NCBI RefSeq assembly: GCF_018614055.1
Contig: NZ_JAGGPB010000005.1
Coordinates: forward strand, 62,001 to 126,000
Direction: 5' to 3'
DNA from: Streptomyces sp. ISL-98
GTDB taxonomy: Bacteria > Actinomycetota > Actinomycetes > Streptomycetales > Streptomycetaceae
Length of the DNA stretch: 64,000 bases
The notes beneath the pieces are model-generated. The model worked only from the letters and a program-made list of their open reading frames with translations, searched no databases and was not told where the DNA came from. The translations under genes were made by a program, and so were the position numbers. Position 1 is the first letter of the stretch. Every line of letters begins with the position of its first letter. This document shows positions 30,057 to 38,213 of this stretch, one piece after another.

Positions 30057-30072
30057 TCGAATACGGGTTCGA
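30057..30072. promoter_or_regulatory. LexA (SOS) box candidate
   Basis: TCGAAT-ACGG-GTTCGA matches 11 of the 12 defined bases of the actinobacterial SOS box TCGAAC-N4-GTTCGA. TAGTCT follows immediately and could be the -10 element. The site is 65 bases before the hydrolase start. Confidence 0.5.
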
Positions 30073-30136
30073 TAGTCTGGCGGGGCTCAACCACTCATGG
30101 ATGGACCACCCGGGGGATGAAGGGGGTGCCAGGAAT

Positions 30137-31012
30137 ATGGTGCGGCGCATCGACGTGACCGGAGCCGGGGGCGTACGCCTCGCGGCCTGGGAGTTCGCGG
30201 ACCCTCCCAAGGGAAGCGGCGAGACGGACCCCGCCCCAGGAGTCTTACTGCTCCATGGACTGATGGGCCGCGCCTCGCACTGGGCGGGCACCGCCCGCTG
30301 GATCTCCGAGCGCCATCGCGCCGTCGCCCTCGACCAGCGCGGTCACGGCCGCAGTGACAAGCCGGCCGAAGGCCCGTACACCCGCGATGCGTACGTCGCC
30401 GATGCCGAAGCCGCGGTGGAACAGCTGGGGCTCGCGCCCGTCACCCTCGTCGGCCACTCCATGGGCGCGCTCACGGCCTGGCAACTCGCCGCCAAGCGCC
30501 CCGACCTCGTGCGCGCGGTCGTCATCTGCGACATGCGGGCCACCGCGCTCGGCGCGGCATCGCAGCGCGAGTGGGACGACTGGTTCCGGTCCTGGCCCGT
30601 CCCGTTCGCCACGCTGGCCGACGTCCGCAAGTGGTTCGGCGAGGACGACCCGTGGGTGGAGCGTCCGAGCCCCGCCCGGGGCGATTTCTTTGCCGAGGTC
30701 ATGGCCGAACGGGCCGACGGCTGGCGCCCGGTCTTCTCCCGGCGCCAGATGCTCACGTCCCGCGAGACCTGGGTGTACGACGCGCACTGGGAGGAGTTGG
30801 CGCTGGTCCAGTGCCCCACCCTGGTGGTCCGTGGCCTCGACGGCGAACTGGGGCGCGCGGAGGCGCAGGAGATGGTCCGGGTGCTGCCGCGCGGGCAGTA
30901 CGCGGAAGTGGTGGATGCGGGGCACCTTGTGCATTACGACCAGCCGGAGGGGTGGCGGGCGGCGATCGAGCCGTTCCTGGAGGAGAACGCGGAGGAGCGC
31001 GTCGCTCCGTGA
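30137..31012 (+). CDS. alpha/beta-fold hydrolase with a TTA codon
   Basis: The 291-residue protein has LLLHGLMGRASHW (oxyanion hole), ALDQRGHGRSDKP, the nucleophile elbow GHSMGA, VVRGLDGEL for the acid residue and DAGHLVHYDQPEGW for the His. It is a typical cytoplasmic esterase or C-C hydrolase-like protein; substrate unknown. ATG 30137 is preceded by AGGAAT. A TTA codon at 30245-30247 (Leu in GVLLLHG) makes it bldA-dependent. A LexA-like box lies upstream, so its expression may respond to development and DNA damage. Confidence 0.88.
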   Translation: MVRRIDVTGAGGVRLAAWEFADPPKGSGETDPAPGVLLLHGLMGRASHWAGTARWISERHRAVALDQRGHGRSDKPAEGPYTRDAYVADAEAAVEQLGLAPVTLVGHSMGALTAWQLAAKRPDLVRAVVICDMRATALGAASQREWDDWFRSWPVPFATLADVRKWFGEDDPWVERPSPARGDFFAEVMAERADGWRPVFSRRQMLTSRETWVYDAHWEELALVQCPTLVVRGLDGELGRAEAQEMVRVLPRGQYAEVVDAGHLVHYDQPEGWRAAIEPFLEENAEERVAP

Positions 31013-31014
31013 CC

Positions 31015-31200
31015 CCGAACCGGGGCTTCGCCCCAGACCCCGCTCCTGCGGGGATCTTCAGCCCGTCCGGCGTTTGAGGACACTCCCCCAGACTTCGTCC
31101 GGGGGTCTGGGGGCTTGCCCTCAGTTTCGGGAAAGGGGCGGGTAGGGGAACAGCGCCGCAGGCAGCCCGCACCGCACTGGCACGCGCACCGCAGCGCCAC
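31015..31200 (+). repeat. GC-rich mosaic repeat between the hydrolase and ABC genes
   Basis: GCTTCGCCCCAGACCCCGCTC, GTCCGGCGTTTGAGGACACTC, GTCTGGGGGCTTGCC and GCGCCGCAGGCAGCCCGCACC match modules at 15.6, 27.6 and 57.9 kb. CCCCGC-TCCT-GCGGGG at about 31037-31052 is a stem that may end the hydrolase transcript. Confidence 0.8.
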
Positions 31201-31219
31201 GCGCACCGCACGCGGCACC

Positions 31220-32845
31220 TCACCCCTTGCTGACCGCCGTAAGGATCTCCGGCAGCCGCGCCGCCGTCTGCGGCGCCGCCCAGCGCAGGCCCGCCCACGT
31301 CAGCAGCACCCCGTACGCCGCCCCCAGCGGCAGCACCAGCCACAACCAGCCCTGCTCGCCCGCCCCATGGAGCCAGACCGTCAGCGTGATCAGCGGCGCG
31401 CACATCAGGGCCGCCGCGATCATGCCGCCCAGGATGGAGATCCAGGCGAGGCCGGCCTGTCCCGGGGCGACGTTCTTGAGGCCGCTGTCCTGCGGGATCG
31501 AGTACGGAAAGCGGGCCGAAGCCACAGCGCCCGTCGCCAGCATCGCCCCCAGCAGGGCGAACGACAGCCCGAGCGCCTCGGGGAGCGCCCGCCAGTCGCC
31601 CACGAGCGCCGCCGTGACCACAGTGACCAGCGTCGAGTACGGGAGGGTGATCACCAGCAGCGCCAGCGCCCGCGCCCGCAGTTCGGCGTACGCGTCCCGC
31701 GTCGTGGAGATCGTCATCGCGACCATCCAGAACGCGGAGGTGTCCTGGCCGAACTGGTTGTACATCAGGATGCCGAGCAGCCCGGCCGCAAAGCACGCGA
31801 AGTAGATCGTGCCCGTGCCCTGCAGCGCGTTGAAGACCGGCACGATTGCGCCGATGGCCAGCGAAGTCACCCACGCCGACTTGGTCTTGGGGTCTCGCCA
31901 CACATAGCGCAGACTGCGCTGGATCACCGTGCCCGTACGCCCCTCCGGCAGGAACCGCGCGCCGAGCCCCGCCGACGACTCCTTGCCGGAGGACTCCTTG
32001 CGGGACGGCGCCGAGGCGGCCGCCAGCGTCGAGCCGTCCGGGGACGTCATCAGCTTGACCAGACTGCGCTCCCAGACCCACAGCAGCGCAGCCAGCGCCG
32101 CCGCGGCAAGCAGCAGCTGCGCCGCGCCGCGGACGTACGCCCCTTCGCTCACCGCGTCCACCGCGCCGATCGCCGACGCCGGCGGCACCCAGCTCAGGAC
32201 GTCCGCCACCGGGTCGAGCTTCGCGAGCCCGCGCCCGGTGCTCAGCCGCTGGGCGCCGAAGTTCACCACCTGGATGCCGACCGCGATCAACAGGCCGCTC
32301 AGTACTGCCAGATCGCGCCCCTTGCGGCTGGTCAGCAAGCGGACGTTGGCCGCGGCGACCGCCCGCGCCAGCGCCACGCACACCAGCAGCGTCAGCCCCA
32401 CGGCGAGCACACCGACGGCAGTGGCCGCCGCCCCGTGCGCCACGGAGATCACCGAACCCAGCGCCAGGCAGAGCGTGAACAGCGGCCCGATCCCGACGAG
32501 CGAAGCCGTCAGCAGCGCCCGGATCAGCGGCCGGGGCCGCAACGGCAGCATCACCAGCCGGGTCGGATCGAGCGTCTCGTCGCCGCTCGGGAAGAACAGC
32601 GGCATCACGGCCCAGCCCAGCCCCAGCACGGCCGTCAGCAGCACCACGACCGTCGTCGCGTGCTCGCTGCCGCGCAGCGCGATCAGACCGATCAGCTGGA
32701 GCGCCGCGAAGAGCAGCGCGATCAGACCGGACGCGATGTACGCGGCCTTGCGGCCGGACGACTGCCGCAGCCCATTGCGCAGCAGCGACAGCTTGAGCCG
32801 TACGAAGACGGAGGTGATCCCGGACGCGGGCTGAGATGCCGTCAC
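31220..32845 (-). CDS. ABC transporter permease (exporter type)
   Basis: The 541-residue protein has about twelve hydrophobic segments, among them AAYIASGLIALLFAALQLIGLIAL, LLTAVLGLGWAVMPLFF and LGLSFALLGAMLATGAVA. It is the membrane part of an ABC-2-like exporter. GTG 32843-32845 overlaps the stop of the ATPase gene by four bases (GTGA), so the two subunits are made together. Cargo unknown. Confidence 0.88.
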   Translation of the reverse strand: MTASQPASGITSVFVRLKLSLLRNGLRQSSGRKAAYIASGLIALLFAALQLIGLIALRGSEHATTVVVLLTAVLGLGWAVMPLFFPSGDETLDPTRLVMLPLRPRPLIRALLTASLVGIGPLFTLCLALGSVISVAHGAAATAVGVLAVGLTLLVCVALARAVAAANVRLLTSRKGRDLAVLSGLLIAVGIQVVNFGAQRLSTGRGLAKLDPVADVLSWVPPASAIGAVDAVSEGAYVRGAAQLLLAAAALAALLWVWERSLVKLMTSPDGSTLAAASAPSRKESSGKESSAGLGARFLPEGRTGTVIQRSLRYVWRDPKTKSAWVTSLAIGAIVPVFNALQGTGTIYFACFAAGLLGILMYNQFGQDTSAFWMVAMTISTTRDAYAELRARALALLVITLPYSTLVTVVTAALVGDWRALPEALGLSFALLGAMLATGAVASARFPYSIPQDSGLKNVAPGQAGLAWISILGGMIAAALMCAPLITLTVWLHGAGEQGWLWLVLPLGAAYGVLLTWAGLRWAAPQTAARLPEILTAVSKG

Positions 32846-33663
32846 CGGGCGCCGCCGCCCAGCCAGTCCAGGTTCTCCGCGGGCCCGCGCCCGTTCGCGC
32901 CGACCAGTTCGAGGAAGGCGCTCTGGAGGGACGGCGCGTCGCCCCGTACATCCGCGAGCGTCCCCTGCGCGCGGATACGGCCCGCCGCCATCACCGCGAC
33001 CCAGTCGCACAGCGACTCGACGAGCTCCATCACATGGCTGGAGAAGACGACGGTCGCGCCCGACGCCGTGTACCGCTCCAGGACACCCCTGATCGTCTGC
33101 GCGGACACCGGGTCGACGCCCTCGAACGGCTCGTCCAGAAAGAGGACTTCGGGATTGTGCAGCAGGGCGGCGGCGAGGCCGATCTTCTTGCGCATGCCGG
33201 TCGAGTAGTCCACGACCAGCTTGTGCTGCGCCCCGGCCAGGTCCAGTACGTCGAGGAGCTGGGTCGCCCGCTTGTCGACCTCGTCGCCGGGCAGCCCCCT
33301 CAGCCGCCCGGAGTACGCGAGGAGTTCACGCCCCGACAACCGCTCGAAGAGCCGCAGCCCCTCGGGCAGTACGCCGATCCGCGCTTTGACGGCGACCGGG
33401 TCCTGCCATACGTCGTGACCGCCGACCACCGCGGTCCCCGCATCGGGGCGGAGCAGCCCCGTAACCATCGACAGCGTGGTCGTCTTGCCCGCGCCGTTCG
33501 GCCCGACCAGGCCGATGAACTTGCCCGCGGGCAGCGCCAGATCGATTCCCGCGACGGCGACCTGCTCACCGAAGCGCTTCCACAGGCCCTCAACACGTAC
33601 GGCGGCGGGCGGCGCATTCCGCGCTCCGCCCGCCTCTTCTGCTCCCACTGCCTGGTCCGGCAT
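32842..33663 (-). CDS. ABC transporter ATP-binding protein
   Basis: The 273-residue ATPase has Walker A GPNGAGKTT, Walker B VLFLDEPFEG and the switch His in VVFSSHVMELVE. The signature motif is unusual: YSTGMRKKIG in place of LSGGQ, a form known from ABC-2 exporters. It opens VRVEGLWKRFGEQVAVAGIDL. It drives the adjacent permease. Starts at ATG 33661-33663; translationally coupled to the permease gene. Confidence 0.92.
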   Translation of the reverse strand: MPDQAVGAEEAGGARNAPPAAVRVEGLWKRFGEQVAVAGIDLALPAGKFIGLVGPNGAGKTTTLSMVTGLLRPDAGTAVVGGHDVWQDPVAVKARIGVLPEGLRLFERLSGRELLAYSGRLRGLPGDEVDKRATQLLDVLDLAGAQHKLVVDYSTGMRKKIGLAAALLHNPEVLFLDEPFEGVDPVSAQTIRGVLERYTASGATVVFSSHVMELVESLCDWVAVMAAGRIRAQGTLADVRGDAPSLQSAFLELVGANGRGPAENLDWLGGGAR

Positions 33664-33704
33664 GTCGCACAGCCTCCCGGTGTCCCCGTCCTACGGGGGA
33701 CACC

Positions 33705-34382
33705 CTACGGTCGGCGTGTGCGCGCCGTGGCTGCCTCGCGCCCACAGGCGTAGGCCAGCGGACAGATCAGTTCTTCGGCGTCGGGAAGCCACCTGTTCGC
33801 GGGCGTGGGGCGGCGTGCCCACTGCACCGCGCCCATCCCGCCGAGCCGGGTCGGCGGCGCCGCGACATAGTCGCCCTCGCCGCGCGTGATCAGGTCGATC
33901 GCGGTCGGTGTCCAGCCCAGCTTCCGTACCAGATCAGGGACCTTGACGCCGGCGCCGGGCAGTACGAAGAACAGCATCCTGCGGTCGGGCGTGCAGGTCA
34001 CAGGGCCGAGTGTCAGATCCATGCGCTCCATGCGGGCCAGCGCCAGGAACCCTGCCGACTCGGGCACTTCAAGGGCGTCGAACGTGCGGCCCGTCGGCAG
34101 CAGAATCGACGCCCTCGGCTGTTTCGACCACAGCCGGCGCGCCGCGGTGGCGCTGCCTGTCGCCTGCGTCGCCCAGTCCGCGCGGGCGGGGTGCGCGCCG
34201 GGCGAGGCACAGGAGGGGACGCCGCACGAGCAGTTCTCGACGCCCTCGGCAGCCTCCAGCCAGGTGCCGGGGAACACGTCCCAGTGCCGTTCTTCCGCGT
34301 ACCGCACAGCGCTGTCCGTCAGTTGATCGCCGCGCTGCTTGGGAATCTGGGCGGCGTCCGTGACTGCGATGGTCTCTTCCAC
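33705..34382 (-). CDS. bifunctional primase/polymerase N-terminal domain protein
   Basis: The 225-residue protein (SAVRYAEERHWDVFPGTWLE, CSCGVPSCASPGAHPARADWATQATGS) resembles the prim-pol domain found alone in many Streptomyces proteins. The Cys cluster CSCGVPSC is conserved in that group and may hold metal. No helicase domain is attached, so a replication role is doubtful. I chose GTG 34380-34382 because GGAG lies 11 bases upstream; GTG 34406 or ATG 34403 are alternatives. It is divergent from the HTH/TPR regulator. Confidence 0.82.
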   Translation of the reverse strand: MEETIAVTDAAQIPKQRGDQLTDSAVRYAEERHWDVFPGTWLEAAEGVENCSCGVPSCASPGAHPARADWATQATGSATAARRLWSKQPRASILLPTGRTFDALEVPESAGFLALARMERMDLTLGPVTCTPDRRMLFFVLPGAGVKVPDLVRKLGWTPTAIDLITRGEGDYVAAPPTRLGGMGAVQWARRPTPANRWLPDAEELICPLAYACGREAATARTRRP

Positions 34383-34661
34383 GCAGAGCTCAACTCCAGG
34401 CATCACCTTGGGTTACGGGCGTGTGGTGCCCTCGGAGAGGAACATCGATCCTGCACACGGGGCGCACCGGTGCATGGGTGGGGGCGCGCGGGGGGCCGGG
34501 CGGCGGCGGGCGGGTAGCCACATGTGTGGAAGCCAGGGAATGCCGGTCATAAGACTGTCAATGCCCTGTCTTCCGGCATGTTCGGCATTCTCTGCATATC
34601 TGCCGGGCAGTGATAAATGATCAGTCCACGCGTTGATCACTGCGGCACCAGGGGGTAGTCA

Positions 34662-36047
34662 ATGGCAGCCAGGCCTCTCATCGCCCGTCAGCCGAACGAA
34701 CGGTTGCAGGCGCTCATTCAGGAAGCCGGGTGCTCCAACGCGGGGCTGGCCCGTCGCGTCAATATGTGCGGCGCCGAACACGGGCTGGACCTGCGGTACG
34801 ACAAGACGTCGGTGGCCCGCTGGCTGCGCGGACAGCAGCCGCGCGGGCGCGCTCCCGGCATCATCGCGGAAGCGATCGGGCGCAAACTCGGGCGTACGGT
34901 CACGATCGACGAGATCGGCATGGCCAACGGCAAGAACCTGACTTCCGGGATCGGGCTCCAGTTCTCGCCGACCGTCCTCGGCGCGATCGAGCAGGTCTGT
35001 GAGCTGTGGCGCAGTGACGTGGGGCGCCGCGATTTCCTTTCGGGGTCCACGGTCGCCGCGTCGGCGCTCGTCGAGCCGAGCCGCGACTGGCTCATCACGG
35101 GTGCGGACTCCCAGGTGGCCAGGACCGCGGGCGGCGGGCGGGTCGGCGCGTCCGACGTGGAGGCGGTACGGGCGACGACGGACGCCCTGGTGGACCTCGA
35201 CCACCGCTTCGGCAGCGGGCACGTACGGCCGATCGTCGTCCACTACCTCAACAGCGTCGTGTCCGGGCTGCTGTCCGGCTCGTACCGCGAATCGGTCGGC
35301 CGGGACCTTTTCGCGGCGGTCGCGCGGCTGACGGAGCTCGCGGGCTACATGGCCGTCGACACGGGGCAGCCGGGGCTCGCCCAGCGCTACTACATCCAGG
35401 CCCTGCGGCTCGCGCAGGCGGCGGGCGACCGCGGCTACGGCGGGTACGTACTGGCCGCGTCCATGAGCCACCTGGCGGCCCAGCTCGGCAATCCGCGCGA
35501 GATCGCGCAGCTGGCGCGGGCCGCGCAGGAGGGGGCGCGGGGACAGGTGACCCCCCGGGCGGAGGCCATGTTCTGGGCGGCGGAGGCGCGCGGGCATGCG
35601 CTGATGGGCGACGCGCGGGCGTGCAACGCGGTGGCGGGGCGGGCGCTGGGGGCGCTGGAGCGTTCGGAGGCCGACACGGGCGACGACCCTGCGTGGATCG
35701 CGCACTTCGACCACGCCTACCTCGCCGACGAGCTGGCGCACTGCCACCGCGACCTCGGCCAGGGCGAGGCTGCGGCGCGTCGCGCCCAGGACGCCCTCGA
35801 CGGTCACCCGGAAACGCGGGCGCGGCGCCGGGCGATCGGCCTGGTCCTGCTGGCCACGGCCCAGGTGCAGCAGCGCGAGGTCGAGCAGGCCTGCCACACG
35901 GGGACGCGCGCGGTGGAACTGCTGGGCAGGCTGCGGTCGAACCGGGGCGCGGAATATCTGGACGACTTCCAGCAGCGGCTCGACCCGTACCGGGACGAGC
36001 CGGTGGTGCGGGAATTCGGGGCACGGATGGAGATCCAGGCGGCGTAG
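34662..36047 (+). CDS. HTH/TPR-type transcriptional regulator (NsdA-like)
   Basis: The 461-residue protein has an N-terminal DNA-binding part (NERLQALIQEAGCSNAGLARRVNMCG...DKTSVARWLRGQQPRG) and a long helical C-terminus with TPR-like repeats (YYIQALRLAQAAGDRGYGGYVLAASMSHLAAQLG). This is the plan of NsdA-type regulators of development and antibiotic production in Streptomyces. AGGGGG lies six bases before ATG 34662. The 279-base upstream gap contains GAATGCCG...CGGCATTC and TGATCA...TGATCA inverted repeats that may be operators. Confidence 0.88.
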   Translation: MAARPLIARQPNERLQALIQEAGCSNAGLARRVNMCGAEHGLDLRYDKTSVARWLRGQQPRGRAPGIIAEAIGRKLGRTVTIDEIGMANGKNLTSGIGLQFSPTVLGAIEQVCELWRSDVGRRDFLSGSTVAASALVEPSRDWLITGADSQVARTAGGGRVGASDVEAVRATTDALVDLDHRFGSGHVRPIVVHYLNSVVSGLLSGSYRESVGRDLFAAVARLTELAGYMAVDTGQPGLAQRYYIQALRLAQAAGDRGYGGYVLAASMSHLAAQLGNPREIAQLARAAQEGARGQVTPRAEAMFWAAEARGHALMGDARACNAVAGRALGALERSEADTGDDPAWIAHFDHAYLADELAHCHRDLGQGEAAARRAQDALDGHPETRARRRAIGLVLLATAQVQQREVEQACHTGTRAVELLGRLRSNRGAEYLDDFQQRLDPYRDEPVVREFGARMEIQAA

Positions 36048-36229
36048 GGGGGGCGACGCGGGAGCTGGAGGTGGCAGGGCTTTAACAGCGTCATGGGCGT
36101 GGATCTTGTTACCGGGGCGCCGGGTGCGTGTGTGGGGACTGTGGGTGCGTGGCAGAGGGGTGTTGTCACCCGGTAGCGTGAACCGACGGTTCCGTAGGTC
36201 CACATGTAGATCCACACGTAGGAGTCCCG

Positions 36230-38158
36230 GTGACGCAGAGCGGACAGGGTGACGACTCGCAGCTTCCCGCTGCGCGACCGCCCGCGCACGAAGGTGTCGT
36301 GCTGCCCGCAGATGGCAGTGGACCCTGGATACCCGGGACGTCCGAGGAGCAGGTGGCTCCGGCGGGCGGCCGGCCGTGGGGCGATCCGTGGGGCCCTCAG
36401 GCGGCGTCACAGCAGCAGGCGCAGCAGCAGTACGGAGCCCCGCCGGTGCAGCCGCCGCAGCAATACGGTGCGCAGCCGCCGCAAGCAGCGCAGCAGTACG
36501 GCAGCCAGCCTCAGCCTGGGGCGCAGCCGCAGTACGGTGCCCAGCCGGGGGCGCAGCCGCCGCACGGAGCGCAGTCGCCGCAGCAGTACGGCGCGCAGCC
36601 CGGGGGGCAGCAGCCGCAGCAGTACGGCGGGCAGCCGGGGGCGCCGCTGCCGCCGCAGGGCGTGCAGCCTCAGCCCGGCGTGCAGCCTCAGCCCGGCGTG
36701 CAGCCTCAGCCCGGCGTGCAGCCTCAGCCCGGCGTGCAGCCTCAGCCCGGCGTGCAGCCTCAGCCCGGCGTGCAGCCTCAGCCCGGCGCGCAGCCTCAGC
36801 CTGGCGCCCAGCAGCAGCAGCAGCAGCCGCAGCCGCCGCAGCAATACGGTGCGCAGCCGCCGCAAGCAGCGCAGCAGTACGGCAGCCAGCCGCAGCCCGG
36901 GACTCAGCCGCAGCAGTACGGTGCCCAGCCGGGGGCGCAGCCGCCGCACGGAGCGCAGTCGCCGCAGCAGTACGGTGCCCAGCCGCTGCCGCAGCACTCG
37001 GCGCCGCAGCCCGGGTCGTCCTTGCCCGTGCCGCACCAGCAGCACCGGGAGCCGTTGCCCGGTGCGCAGCCGTTGCCGCAGGAGGCCGGTCCGGGAGCGT
37101 CGGGGGGCGAGGCGGATGCCACTCAGTACATCCCCTACGTACCGCCGACCGGGCCCGGCGCCCTGCCTCCCGAAAACCCCGCGGAATCAACGCAGTTCCT
37201 GGGCCGGTCCCAGTCGGCCCCGGCTCCCGGCCCGGCTCCCGCCGACGCGGACGCCACCCAGTACCTGCCGCCCGTGCCGAACGCCCCGCAACCGCCCCCC
37301 GGCGCCCCGTACGGCATCCGGCCCGGCGCTCCGGAGGACCGCACGCCGCCCGCCGAGTTCGACAGCCTCTTCCGGGCCGACGCCGACCCGCAGACGCCGG
37401 ACTCCACCCAGCAGATGCCGCGCTTCAGCCCGCAGCCGCCGCCCCAGCAGCCCCAGGGACGCGCCGCGCGCCGTAACGCCCCCGACGCCTACGGCGTACC
37501 GGACGCGCACGCCGACACCGCCGCTCCGCGCCGCACGTCGTCGCGCGTGCCGCTGATCGCCGCCGTCGTCATCGGCTGCTCCCTGCTCGGCCTCGGTGCC
37601 GGAGCGCTGCTCAGCGGGGGCGACGACAAGGACAACGACAAGACCCCCGTCGCAGCGGCGAGTTCGCCCGCCGGCGACAACTCGCCGCAGGCCGCCGACG
37701 ACCCGGCAGAGCCGCAGGCCGAATCGCTCGACGCGCTGCTCGCAGACAGCAACAACAGCCGCGACTCCGTGATCAAGGCGGTCCAGGCTATCGGGGCCTG
37801 CAAGAACCTGTCCGAGGCGGCCGGCGACCTGCGCGCCGCCGCCAAGCAGCGCAACGGCCTGGTGACCAGGCTCGAAGGCCTGACCATCGACAAGCTGCCG
37901 AAGCACGAGCAGCTGTCGGCCTCGCTCACGACCGCGTGGAAGGCGTCGGCCGCGGCCGACAACCACTACGCGGCCTGGGCAGACCAGGTGGCGGGCAAGA
38001 GGGGCTGCAAGAAGGGCCACGCGCGGTCGACGCCGCAGCAGCAGGCGGGCAACCGTGAGAGCGGCAAGGCGTCGGCGGCGAAGAAGGAGGCGGTCGGGTT
38101 GTGGAACGCGATCGCCAAGCAGCACGGGCTGACGGAGCGCGTCCCGACGCAGCTCTGA
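36230..38158 (+). CDS. Gln/Pro-rich single-pass membrane protein
   Basis: The 642-residue protein has a long disordered N-terminal half (about 1-435) made of QQYGAQP- and GVQPQP-type repeats. One membrane helix follows (LIAAVVIGCSLLGLGAGALL, near 440-465). The outside domain of about 180 residues is helical and holds a Cys pair (GACKNL and KRGCKKG). The polar low-complexity half should face the cytoplasm. Such proteins occur near cell-wall and signalling genes; function unknown. AGGAG precedes GTG 36230. The repeats contain duplications at DNA level (see repeat entry and findings). Confidence 0.85.
   Translation: MTQSGQGDDSQLPAARPPAHEGVVLPADGSGPWIPGTSEEQVAPAGGRPWGDPWGPQAASQQQAQQQYGAPPVQPPQQYGAQPPQAAQQYGSQPQPGAQPQYGAQPGAQPPHGAQSPQQYGAQPGGQQPQQYGGQPGAPLPPQGVQPQPGVQPQPGVQPQPGVQPQPGVQPQPGVQPQPGVQPQPGAQPQPGAQQQQQQPQPPQQYGAQPPQAAQQYGSQPQPGTQPQQYGAQPGAQPPHGAQSPQQYGAQPLPQHSAPQPGSSLPVPHQQHREPLPGAQPLPQEAGPGASGGEADATQYIPYVPPTGPGALPPENPAESTQFLGRSQSAPAPGPAPADADATQYLPPVPNAPQPPPGAPYGIRPGAPEDRTPPAEFDSLFRADADPQTPDSTQQMPRFSPQPPPQQPQGRAARRNAPDAYGVPDAHADTAAPRRTSSRVPLIAAVVIGCSLLGLGAGALLSGGDDKDNDKTPVAAASSPAGDNSPQAADDPAEPQAESLDALLADSNNSRDSVIKAVQAIGACKNLSEAAGDLRAAAKQRNGLVTRLEGLTIDKLPKHEQLSASLTTAWKASAAADNHYAAWADQVAGKRGCKKGHARSTPQQQAGNRESGKASAAKKEAVGLWNAIAKQHGLTERVPTQL
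36659..36802 (+). repeat. 18-base tandem repeats encoding GVQPQP
   Basis: Seven identical 18-base units (36659-36784) encode GVQPQP and are followed by one variant GAQPQP unit. Identity at every third position points to recent slippage or unequal exchange rather than selection on the protein alone. Confidence 0.95.
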
Positions 38159-38171
38159 CGGGTCGGGCGGC

Positions 38172-38194
38172 GGCGGCCGGCGTCGCCGGCCGCC
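38172..38194. terminator. terminator between the Gln/Pro-rich gene and the lipoprotein gene
   Basis: GGCGGCCGG (38172-38180) pairs with 38186-38194 around a 5-base loop. It lies between convergent genes. Confidence 0.8.
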
Positions 38195-38213
38195 CCATGC
38201 CGGGCCGGAGGAT

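Larger units (their letters stand above)
29645..30136. other. gene-poor stretch between dmdR1 and the alpha/beta hydrolase
   Basis: No confident gene is visible. A 35-codon frame (GTG 29771 to TGA 29878, starting MRLVFVRFVLLTLRAV) has a hydrophobic start but a weak ribosome site; its stop lies in the loop of the hairpin at 29863-29890. The right end carries the upstream region of the hydrolase with a LexA-like box. Confidence 0.45.

Noticed and set aside
29743..30075. 110-codon plus-strand ORF after dmdR1
   Set aside because: It runs through a strong terminator hairpin, has no ribosome site and is a low-complexity Arg/Ser sequence.
36659..36802. CRISPR-like array
   Set aside because: The units are contiguous with no spacers, lie in a coding frame and encode GVQPQP. 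No cas genes are present.
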